Of a stretch of 64,000 bases of DNA, positions 17,981 through 25,672 are shown piece by piece. This DNA comes from JACKHO01 sp041398745. GTDB taxonomy: Bacteria > Planctomycetota > Planctomycetia > Planctomycetales > Planctomycetaceae. Position numbers and translations under genes: made by a program. The notes below the pieces were generated by a model. That model saw nothing but the letters and a program-made list of their open reading frames with translations. It was not told where the DNA came from and did no database searches. Position 1 is the stretch's first letter; every line of letters begins with the position of its first letter. Location of the stretch: NCBI GenBank assembly GCA_041398745.1, contig JAWKUB010000006.1, forward strand, positions 372,001-436,000, in the 5' to 3' direction.

Positions 17981-18667
17981 TCAGTCCGAATCCACGGCCA
18001 CTCCATCAGTCGCCTGATCAACTAACGAGGGAGTCTCTCCAGCCACAAAATGCCGCACGAGGTAAGTCAGCAGCAAGGGAATTAATATCGATGCAACGAG
18101 CGCCCACGTGGTGAGATTCTCACCGGCCGCCCATTTCCCCAGTACGGCATAAATCACAGCAATGGCGAGGTTGGAGATGAGAATTGTGGGAAAGAAAACC
18201 CGCCACGGCGTTTGCAGGGCTCCCAGGAAGACAACGCACGCTTCGGCCAGAATTGGTAAAGGTCGGGTGATAAGCAGCAACCAGACGCTCCAGCGTTCCT
18301 GAAGTCTCGCCAGACGGTTGATGTCTTCCGTAGTGGTGAACCATCTGAGCACCCGTGGTCCACCCCAGCGGGCGAGAGTGAATCCGAACAGTGAGCCAAT
18401 AGTCATTCCGAGAAATGCGGCAAGAGTTCCGAGAATAATTCCCAACTGGGCTCCGGCATACGTGTTCACGGCACTGGAGGGGATGGGCAGGAGAATGTCG
18501 GTTGCCAGCACGCCGACCATAACCGAGAAAAGTGTGGCGGGTGGCCATTTGTGTTCCGTCCATTGCAGGACGGCCTGCTCAAATTCTTCTCCCAAAATAA
18601 GAAAGGGAAGGCAAGGAACCGCTAAGATCAGGCAGGCAATAACGAAGTAGCGTACGAAGCGCGACAC
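17981..18667 (-). CDS. VTT/DedA-like (TVP38/TMEM64 type) membrane protein
   Basis: 228 residues with five or six hydrophobic helices. The VTT-domain core is visible as LLPIPSSAVNTYAGAQLG followed by GSLFGFTLARWGG, then RPLPILAEACVVFLGA. These are the re-entrant loop features of DedA/TVP38 proteins, linked elsewhere to lipid scrambling and envelope homeostasis. The start codon is GTG. It lies 87 bp upstream of the DUF3754 gene on the same strand, so a shared transcript is possible. Confidence 0.83.
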   Translation of the reverse strand: MSRFVRYFVIACLILAVPCLPFLILGEEFEQAVLQWTEHKWPPATLFSVMVGVLATDILLPIPSSAVNTYAGAQLGIILGTLAAFLGMTIGSLFGFTLARWGGPRVLRWFTTTEDINRLARLQERWSVWLLLITRPLPILAEACVVFLGALQTPWRVFFPTILISNLAIAVIYAVLGKWAAGENLTTWALVASILIPLLLTYLVRHFVAGETPSLVDQATDGVAVDSD

Positions 18668-18774
18668 GAAGGAATCTCGTTCCGGTTGTTGATGAAGTCG
18701 CCGGTAGAATACACAATTACGAAGTGACCGCCCTGTCGTACGGGGCGGTCATTTCCCCTGAAGGCGAGCCGTTC

Positions 18775-19200
18775 GTGGAAAATCACATCTCAAATGCCGA
18801 TCTGTTGGCCTACCTCGACGAAATGCTCACCGAGGAACGCTCTGCCGAGGTCGAGCAACTGCTGCGTGAAACGCCGCAACTGCAGGAACGGCTCCTGGAA
18901 CTCACACGCAATCGAGACACCGGGCAACGTTCCATTGGAGAAGTCTGGCGACGTCACGGTCTGAGTTGCCCATCCCGCAGTGAACTGACGAGCTACGTGT
19001 TGAGCATTCTCGAACCCGCCCGGGCCGATTACATCGCATTCCACCTTGACCAAGTGGGTTGCCGGGTGTGTCAGGCGAATTTGGACGATTTGAAGTCGCT
19101 GCAGCAAACGCTGACTGAGTCTCCTGAGAGCGAAACAAGGCGATCACGGTATTTCGAGTCATCAGCGGGATTGCTCCGTTCGCAACGGGATGACGAGTAA
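18775..19200 (+). CDS. small anti-sigma-like protein
   Basis: 141 residues from a GTG that has a GAAGG 10 nt upstream; a GTG 17 codons earlier is an alternative. The N-terminus (HISNADLLAYLDEML) and the later HLDQVGCRVCQ resemble the zinc-finger layout of anti-sigma factors in this phylum, with H-x5-C-x2-C rather than the usual H-x3-C-x2-C. There is no transmembrane helix, unlike most membrane-anchored anti-sigma factors, and no ECF sigma gene next to it. The downstream TPR lipoprotein gene follows after 160 bp. Regulatory role is an inference. Confidence 0.6.
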   Translation: MENHISNADLLAYLDEMLTEERSAEVEQLLRETPQLQERLLELTRNRDTGQRSIGEVWRRHGLSCPSRSELTSYVLSILEPARADYIAFHLDQVGCRVCQANLDDLKSLQQTLTESPESETRRSRYFESSAGLLRSQRDDE

Positions 19201-19362
19201 CCGTTGAGTCGTCGCGAAATCTGGAATTGACGCTGTTGGCCGTTTCGTCGTAAAAGCCTCTCGCAACCTCGGGGAATTGCTTCTCCGGCGGTGCGGTCGT
19301 GCGTGGATGCACGGCCTGAAAAAGGACATAATTTCGCCTGCCAATGGAATGGGAATAGTGCG

Positions 19363-20829
19363 ATGCGACGGGATTACCTCGCCTGTTTAATGCTTGTGTT
19401 GGCTGCTGGATGCGGCGGTGGTTCGGAGGAAACGGCAGAAAAGTCGGCCCCGGAATCAACTCCTCAGGTCGCTGAGTCGACGGCGCAAACCCCTGCAACT
19501 GAAACAACTCAAGAGTTTCCGCCGGTTGATCAACTCATCACCCTGGCTGAAGCCCAGTTAAAGAAACGCGATGCTCAGGCCGCGTTGAACTCGCTGACGA
19601 TGGCAATTGAACACTATCCCAAAGAAGTGACCCCCTACGTAAAGCGGGGCGCTTTGTTGGCCGATGCGGGACTGCTTCCGGCTGCCATCAAGGATATGAC
19701 GTCGGCCATCGAACTCGATCCTGAAAACGCCAAGCTGCGAAATACCCGTGGTTATTTCTTCCTGCTCTCCAAGAATTATGATTGGGCGTACAAAGATTTC
19801 AGCGACGCTGTCGGACGCGAATTGCAGTACCCCCAGCCGTACAACAATCGCGGACTGGTGCAAATTGCCAAGCAGGACTACGAAGCAGCCATTAAGGAAT
19901 TTGATGCAGCTCTCGCCATCGACCCCAAGTATGTCGACGCCTTGAACAACCGTGGCTTTGCTCTCATGCAGTTGGAACGGGTTGAAGAGTCGCTGACATC
20001 ATTCTCCAAGGCTTTGGAACTCGACCCCAAGTACTTGAACGCACTCAATAACCGTGGGCGTGCTTATCACAAGCTGGAACGGTTTGCGGAAGCGGTTGCT
20101 GACTTCACAACAGCCATCGATCTGAATCCTACGAATTTGCAGTACTATGCTCATCGTGCCGAAGCGAACCGTGGCTGGGGTCGTACACGCGAGTCGCGTC
20201 TCGACCTGGATCACATCACAAGAATGCAGGAACTGCGTCGTCTCGACGCCCGCATCCAGCAGAATCTCGAAGATCCGAAACTCTGGGTGGAGCGTGGTAC
20301 GCTGCTCACCACAGACGGACAAACCAAACAGGCCACCGCCTGCTTCGAACGTGCCCTGAAGTTCGACGAAAAATGCACCGAAGCCTGGATTGGACAAGCC
20401 CGTCTCGCGGCCCAGGCCGAACACTGGCAGAACGTGTTGTCACATTGCGACGCTGCTTTGGCCATCACCCCTGGTTTGCACGAAGCCCTCTCACTGCGTG
20501 GTGATGCCCACTACGCACTTGAGCACCTGGACCAGGCATTGACCGACTATGCCGCCGCCCGACGGATGGACTCCCATGTCGCCCAGGCGTACAAGCAGCG
20601 GGCCGATCGCTACCAGAAAGAAGGCAAAACCGAATTGGCGAACGCCGATTTGCAAATCGCCGTCTCGTTTGACCGCAGCCTCGGCAACGGTGACGTCGTC
20701 CCCGCGTCAGCCAACGTCCCCGAACGAGCCCCGGCCCGCTTCCCAACTGCGGAAGAACTTCGTGAGTTCCAGGAAAAACAACGCGACGCGGAAGTGGTAC
20801 CAGCGGAACAACAAACCGTAGTGGAATAG
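19363..20829 (+). CDS. TPR-repeat lipoprotein
   Basis: 488 residues. The ATG at 19363 starts a type II signal peptide (RRDYLACLMLVLAAGC) whose Cys is the predicted lipidated residue, followed by a Ser/Thr/Glu linker. Residues about 60-430 hold tandem 34-residue tetratricopeptide repeats, with repeated YNNRGLVQIA, ALNNRGFALMQL, ALNNRGRAYHKL and ALSLRGDAHYAL units and the terminal EALELDPK / AIDLNPT caps. A disordered Pro/Glu tail closes it. TPR lipoproteins act as periplasmic scaffolds; the partner is unknown. An earlier in-frame start 24 codons upstream would remove the lipobox from the N-terminus. Confidence 0.88.
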   Translation: MRRDYLACLMLVLAAGCGGGSEETAEKSAPESTPQVAESTAQTPATETTQEFPPVDQLITLAEAQLKKRDAQAALNSLTMAIEHYPKEVTPYVKRGALLADAGLLPAAIKDMTSAIELDPENAKLRNTRGYFFLLSKNYDWAYKDFSDAVGRELQYPQPYNNRGLVQIAKQDYEAAIKEFDAALAIDPKYVDALNNRGFALMQLERVEESLTSFSKALELDPKYLNALNNRGRAYHKLERFAEAVADFTTAIDLNPTNLQYYAHRAEANRGWGRTRESRLDLDHITRMQELRRLDARIQQNLEDPKLWVERGTLLTTDGQTKQATACFERALKFDEKCTEAWIGQARLAAQAEHWQNVLSHCDAALAITPGLHEALSLRGDAHYALEHLDQALTDYAAARRMDSHVAQAYKQRADRYQKEGKTELANADLQIAVSFDRSLGNGDVVPASANVPERAPARFPTAEELREFQEKQRDAEVVPAEQQTVVE

Positions 20830-20904
20830 CTGGTGGAACAATTCACTGCGGCACGCAGCAGTGTTCACAAGCAGATTGTGACCGCGTTTAGCCCATATGC
20901 ACGG

Positions 20905-21432
20905 TTAACCGTGTTTTGTTGAGCTGATGAATTTCGCGCCAAGTGTTCTCAGCATTGCAAACGTGTCGACGCATTTGACATCGTATTCCATGCAGACGTT
21001 TGGAATCATGACACGCTTCTTGGCATCTGGAGAATACTGTTCGTGTGTGACAACGGTTAAACCGTTTATTGCCGCATAAGCAACGATCCAGCCATCGGCC
21101 ACAGAAGCGAACTCCGACTTTGCGGTATCGTAATACTGCGGCTCCGAATAGACCCACTGAACCATTTCACCGAACAAATCAATCACGGCCTGATCTTCAG
21201 TCTTTTTAAAGAATGTGGTGGGCACTTTCTCGTCAATCCAGTGCGCGATGTCATCCCAGTCATCTTGCTTCTTGGGGATCAGTTCGTCGCGAATCCTGTC
21301 GAGGCTACACACGCGATCTTCATTGTGCTGTGAGACGAGAGTTGTCCAATAGCCTGGACAAATGTCGTATGCGTAGTAACGATCTCGAGGTTCGATGAAT
21401 GCATTCGCGTCGAGTAGGAACTTCTCACTCAT
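20905..21432 (-). CDS. DUF4411 PIN-like protein (putative toxin)
   Basis: 175 residues, start ATG 21432 with GAGG 7 nt upstream; another ATG two codons earlier has poor spacing. The opening SEKFLLDANAFIEP and the later VADGWIVAYA and TVVTHE give the acidic residues of a PIN-like nuclease, and the overall pattern matches DUF4411. The start overlaps the stop of the upstream XRE/metallopeptidase gene by 8 bp, so the two are translated together. Paired genes of this kind have been predicted as toxin-antitoxin-like modules. Nuclease activity is inferred. Confidence 0.8.
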   Translation of the reverse strand: MSEKFLLDANAFIEPRDRYYAYDICPGYWTTLVSQHNEDRVCSLDRIRDELIPKKQDDWDDIAHWIDEKVPTTFFKKTEDQAVIDLFGEMVQWVYSEPQYYDTAKSEFASVADGWIVAYAAINGLTVVTHEQYSPDAKKRVMIPNVCMEYDVKCVDTFAMLRTLGAKFISSTKHG

Positions 21433-22597
21433 GTTCATTCCTCACGCGATCCGTCACCATGTCGGCAAACCTGTGGAATGTCTTGCCTTTCATTCCAGTT
21501 AATCGAAATGCGTCCTGGAAGAGAATGCGGCTACTTCGAGCAGCCCTTACAACCGCAGCCGAAAATCGGCGTCCCAGACGAATGTTTTGGGTGGCATAGA
21601 AGTTTCCGCCTCCTTTCGATTTCTTCCGTTTAAGTTTCAGTTCTTCCCATTCTGCTCGATCTTCTTCATAGAACTTGAAAAACTGCTGTTTGGTGATGAG
21701 ACGGAGGTCCAGTGCGCGACGAGCAGCCACAACCGGGCTCACTTTGAACCAATTTGCGATCAGTTGGAACGGACGCTTGGCGGTACGAACGTCCTTCCAA
21801 CGTCTGACTAACTTGTATTCAGGGACGAGGAATTCCGCAGCAACCTGGTTACAGAATCGTTCAGTCTCAATGTTTGCTGGCAGCAAATGCTCAAGATTGA
21901 AAACGCCGTCTTGTCCCAACCAGACATGCACCAGTTCATGAGCGAGGGTGAATATTCGGGCCGACTTTGTGTCGGCATCATTTATGAAAACCGTTGGGGC
22001 AAACTTGTCGCAGAGAACGAAACCACGAAACTCGTTTGGATCAAGTGCCCGGTGAGTGTTCAGTCCCACGATGCTGTTGCTGAAAACGAGAATTCCGGTT
22101 CTCTCAATGCTTTGCCTTAGCGTTTGTAGTGCTGCCTCCCAGCTCGCTAACCCTTCGGCCCAATTTGCAGCCAAATCGAGCCTTTGGCGAATTTCCTGGG
22201 CAACCGATTGGATATTCCTCGACACTTTGATGCTGCCGACAAAATCCAGTTCCGATGCACCGTCTTCTAACAACCAATCTCGCATCCACTCTTGGCGTTG
22301 CTGAATGATTCGAATTGTGTCGATAAGGTTGGGGCTGAACCGCTTGAGTGGTTTGTCGTTAAGAGTCCGAAAATCGGGTACCGGTAACTGCTCTCGTGGA
22401 GGATTCGCGAGAAACAATGTCCCCAACGGAGTCATCGTTGTTCGTGCAAAATTCTCCAGTTGCCGAAGCGTGGGCTGCTTTTCGCCGCTTTGCCATAACT
22501 CTATCCTGGGGAATTTTTTGCGCAATTCCTCCCGAGTCAAACCAGAGCGGTCGATCGCCCAGCGAATGAGTTCCGGTTGAATTGGTGTGGTTGCCAT
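21425..22597 (-). CDS. XRE-ImmA/IrrE family metallopeptidase regulator
   Basis: 390 residues from ATG 22597. The N-terminal 60-70 residues form an XRE-type helix-turn-helix (IRWAIDRSGLTREELRKKFP, then QPTLRQLENFA). The centre carries the zinc-protease signature LAHELVHVWLG (HExxH) with a downstream ETERFCNQVAAEFLVP helix that supplies the third ligand. The C-terminal 100 residues are basic. Related ImmA/IrrE proteins cleave repressors, and here the DNA-binding and protease domains are fused. The partner DUF4411 gene overlaps its 3' end. A start 13 codons upstream (TTG) is less likely. Confidence 0.88.
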   Translation of the reverse strand: MATTPIQPELIRWAIDRSGLTREELRKKFPRIELWQSGEKQPTLRQLENFARTTMTPLGTLFLANPPREQLPVPDFRTLNDKPLKRFSPNLIDTIRIIQQRQEWMRDWLLEDGASELDFVGSIKVSRNIQSVAQEIRQRLDLAANWAEGLASWEAALQTLRQSIERTGILVFSNSIVGLNTHRALDPNEFRGFVLCDKFAPTVFINDADTKSARIFTLAHELVHVWLGQDGVFNLEHLLPANIETERFCNQVAAEFLVPEYKLVRRWKDVRTAKRPFQLIANWFKVSPVVAARRALDLRLITKQQFFKFYEEDRAEWEELKLKRKKSKGGGNFYATQNIRLGRRFSAAVVRAARSSRILFQDAFRLTGMKGKTFHRFADMVTDRVRNEHE

Positions 22598-22777
22598 TCG
22601 AAACGAACTACCCTCTCTTATTTGAATTATCGACAAGAGTCACGGCACTTTCAAATCGGATCGGAACAAAATGTCTGCCACTTCAACATGTTGACCAATT
22701 TACATGGTCGGCTCGCATCACCATTGGCTCGCCCGTGAGACAGGTAACACTTTCATTCCGCGGCATGCTCTGCTTCA

Positions 22778-23641
22778 TTGAATTGCGTTCGCCTCTTTGA
22801 TAACTCTATCGCGCACGACGAGTCTCTGAGTGTCGGCAGACGTGCCAGTTGGATTCAATTCCGCGCTGGCACGTTTGATCTGCAAGTTTGGTTTACACCC
22901 CGGGGGATTCATGAATTGGCAACTCTCAACGTAGATGTACCTCGTTTCTACTGCCTGCTCCGCAAAGAATTTCTCTACGACGGCACGGCACACCATGGTG
23001 AATTTGTCAAAGTGTGCGTGTTCGGAGCGGCCTCCATTTATGGTCGGGCTCTCGGATTTCATGTGCTGACCGAAAACGGCGCCGTTATTTGGCGTTTACC
23101 CATTCACTCCTTATGCCACAAGGAAGACGCACCCGTCCAGCCATTGGACTGGCTGCAGTTCTGGGACTGCTTCAGTTACGACATCTCCTGCACAGCATTC
23201 GACCGACTCGCCAACTGCCGCGTGCGAGTACGCTTGCGAGATGGGTCCTCTGAGGGGGGCCAGTACATGTTCACGCTGGACTGGTACGGCGGCGAAGATG
23301 CGGAAGAAGCTGGCGATGGTGGCCACAAGTGCGCTCACGTCATTGCGCTCGACAACGGAAACTTTGCCGCGCAGCCGAATAATCGAGTTCAATGGTTCTG
23401 TCCGGCGTTCGTTACCCCTTGGACCGAAAAGCCCGATTACCTGACGAACACCAGCGTCTGGAAAGTGGAACGGGAAACCGAGACAACCGACGGATTCTTC
23501 TACGACGATGTCGTCCGCGCCTCGCAACCCAGTCAGGTGGGCCTGTATGCCAAGGGACTTCGTGTGGGAGGGAACGCGACGGGCGCTCCCGAAAGTAACG
23601 GTCAACCACGACCCGTTATGAATCCCGACACGGACCACTGA
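22778..23641 (+). CDS. hypothetical protein
   Basis: Unrecognised protein of up to 287 residues. The first possible start is a TTG without a good ribosome-binding site, and no ATG or GTG appears for the first 160 codons, so the N-terminus is unresolved. The sequence is rich in Trp, Phe, Cys and His with alternating hydrophobics (IQFRAGTFDLQVWFTP, RLPIHSLCHK, WLQFWDCFSYDI, YMFTLDWYGG), consistent with a soluble beta-rich fold. No signal peptide, membrane helix or known catalytic motif is seen. The last 40 residues look disordered. Codon use fits the neighbours. Confidence 0.65.
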   Translation: MNCVRLFDNSIAHDESLSVGRRASWIQFRAGTFDLQVWFTPRGIHELATLNVDVPRFYCLLRKEFLYDGTAHHGEFVKVCVFGAASIYGRALGFHVLTENGAVIWRLPIHSLCHKEDAPVQPLDWLQFWDCFSYDISCTAFDRLANCRVRVRLRDGSSEGGQYMFTLDWYGGEDAEEAGDGGHKCAHVIALDNGNFAAQPNNRVQWFCPAFVTPWTEKPDYLTNTSVWKVERETETTDGFFYDDVVRASQPSQVGLYAKGLRVGGNATGAPESNGQPRPVMNPDTDH

Positions 23642-23669
23642 GTCTGTTACGTGCTGTTATCGGTTCGGT

Positions 23670-24665
23670 TCAGTCGAGAATCCCGGCTGACGTGACGATG
23701 ACCGTGCGCTGCTGTATGGCGATTTCGGCGTAGAGTCCCTGGTCTTTGCCGTTGACCTTCCAGTCCCACTCAGCACGCCAGCGCGTTCGCTGGAGGTCAT
23801 CGTCCCTGGGGGTGTTGGGATGCTGGACGACTGAACGAGTTGAAAAGTCTCCCGTGCGCGGCAGGTTCAGTCCGAAACAGGTCATCATGTCTGCGTCTTC
23901 GTGCGCTTCCTGGCTAATGCGGTTTACAAATTCACGTGCTGTGAGTTCATCACTGGCCATCCACTGCATCCGTTCGAGACGCCCAAGTTGGTCGATGCCC
24001 TTTGCCGTTGCAGCCGTGTCGCCAAGTGTCACGCAACGCAAGAGTGGGAGGGTCGCCAAGTTTCGAAGAACGGAATCGCCAACTCTGGTCTCTGTCAATT
24101 TGATGGATGTGAGACTTGTCAGTTCTTTGAACGATTCCGCGCTCTCGTCCGTGAGCTTTGTCCGAGCCAAATCCAAATGTTGTAAGACGGGCAGCGCCGC
24201 CAACTGCGAAAAGGCCTTGTCCGTAATTGCCGTATCACACAAATCGAGATGCGTCAGCGACTTCATTTGAGCAATATGCATCGCTCCCGCATCGGTGATT
24301 TTGGTACCCGTCAATGACAGCTTTTCCAATCGAGGTAGACTGTTGAGTGGCTTCAAGTCGGCATCACTGACATTCGTGTTGGAGAGATTCAACACCCTGA
24401 GTCGTTTCAATTCTGCAACGATTCGAGTATTGCCCGGATCAAAAGTGACCCCACGTAAATTGAGTTCGACGATTTCACCCGCGTCATTCAGCTTCTGTCG
24501 GCTCCGGCGGGCAAATGGATTTCCCGGTTCCGTTTCGACCCGCAGCAGGAATTCTTGCAACGCCTCGCTCTGTGTTGTTTTGTCGTCAGCAGCGACGAGG
24601 CCTGCCTGAAGAATGAGGACAAGGACTGAGACAACCGAATAAACGAAGACATTTTGAACAAGCAT
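23670..24665 (-). CDS. secreted leucine-rich-repeat protein
   Basis: 331 residues. A signal peptide (about 26 residues, ending LVAA) is followed by an N-terminal helix and five to seven leucine-rich repeats (LRVLNLSNTNVSDADLKPL, LEKLSLTGTKITDAG, LTHLDLCDTAITDKA, LQHLDLARTKLTDES) with the N-x-x-[IV]-[ST]-D-x-[AG] asparagine/aspartate pattern of bacterial LRRs. The C-terminal 90 residues are a different, mixed region. AGGTG lies 7 nt before this ATG; the ATG two codons earlier has poor spacing. Ligand unknown. Confidence 0.82.
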   Translation of the reverse strand: MLVQNVFVYSVVSVLVLILQAGLVAADDKTTQSEALQEFLLRVETEPGNPFARRSRQKLNDAGEIVELNLRGVTFDPGNTRIVAELKRLRVLNLSNTNVSDADLKPLNSLPRLEKLSLTGTKITDAGAMHIAQMKSLTHLDLCDTAITDKAFSQLAALPVLQHLDLARTKLTDESAESFKELTSLTSIKLTETRVGDSVLRNLATLPLLRCVTLGDTAATAKGIDQLGRLERMQWMASDELTAREFVNRISQEAHEDADMMTCFGLNLPRTGDFSTRSVVQHPNTPRDDDLQRTRWRAEWDWKVNGKDQGLYAEIAIQQRTVIVTSAGILD

Positions 24666-24884
24666 AGTCATTCACCTTTTCAGCTTTGCCTGTTTCGATG
24701 CGCCGGACGTGGGAAATTCGAATCGTGCAGACTTAGTGTCTCTGGCGATCCAGGTGAAATCTAGAGAGAAATCACAGAATGAGTGGGAACTTGGGTCACC
24801 GAGAATGTGTCCGCGACTTGTGAATGGGAAAGGTGCCGGTTTTCACGCTTGATTTCAGAGCGGTTTGACCGAATACTTAGAGAT

Positions 24885-24904
24885 GAACTTCGATTTCGAA
24901 GTTC
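24885..24904 (+). promoter_or_regulatory. perfect inverted repeat just upstream of tmRNA
   Basis: GAACTTCG-ATTT-CGAAGTTC, an 8-bp perfect inverted repeat ending 11 bp before the mature tmRNA 5' end. It could be a repressor operator in the ssrA promoter or a hairpin in the 5' precursor leader. Nothing in the sequence separates the two. Confidence 0.35.
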
Positions 24905-24915
24905 AAGCCACATTC

Positions 24916-25270
<355 letters not shown>

Positions 25271-25273
25271 TCG

Positions 25274-25314
25274 AATAAGGCCACTTGCGATTTTCGCAAG
25301 TGGCCTTATTTCTT
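25274..25314 (+). terminator. rho-independent terminator of tmRNA
   Basis: Perfect 16-bp stem AATAAGGCCACTTGCG / CGCAAGTGGCCTTATT with an ATTTT loop, followed by TCTT, starting 3 bp after the tmRNA 3' end. The AT-rich flanks would let it work in both directions. Confidence 0.9.
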
Positions 25315-25672
25315 GCGCCAAACTCACCGTCACATTTGCTCCTTGGACAGCGGCTTCAGAGCCCGAAAAAAGGACCGTATTTGCTAAAGAGTCTGTCTGT
25401 TTTCATCACAAGTATGACCGTTCGGAAGCAACCATCGATTCCAATTTCATCACAAACGAAAGAAGACGGCAGACATGATTACCTACCTGAGTTTCAGACG
25501 GACCACTTCGATAGCCTCCCTGCGCTTGTGACAGATGAGATTCTCGATGTACGAATTCTGCGTCTGGCCAACGGTCGAGTTCTCGGCGTAGAATTGTCAG
25601 TCAACCACGGGCGAGGTTGCACCGGAAATTCCATTGGAGCCTGTTTCTCAATGCCGCCCCAAGTCAATGCCA
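25315..25672. other. intergenic region, no supported gene
   Basis: About 360 bp between the tmRNA terminator and the nitrate reductase stop. Both strands have open frames (up to about 160 codons), but neither has a recognisable motif or convincing ribosome-binding site, and one is cut by the neighbouring gene. No repeat or RNA gene was seen. Confidence 0.5.

Noticed and set aside
22863..22884. TGGCACG motif resembling a sigma-54 -24 element
   Set aside because: It lies inside a coding region and the GC of the -12 box is two bases too far away.
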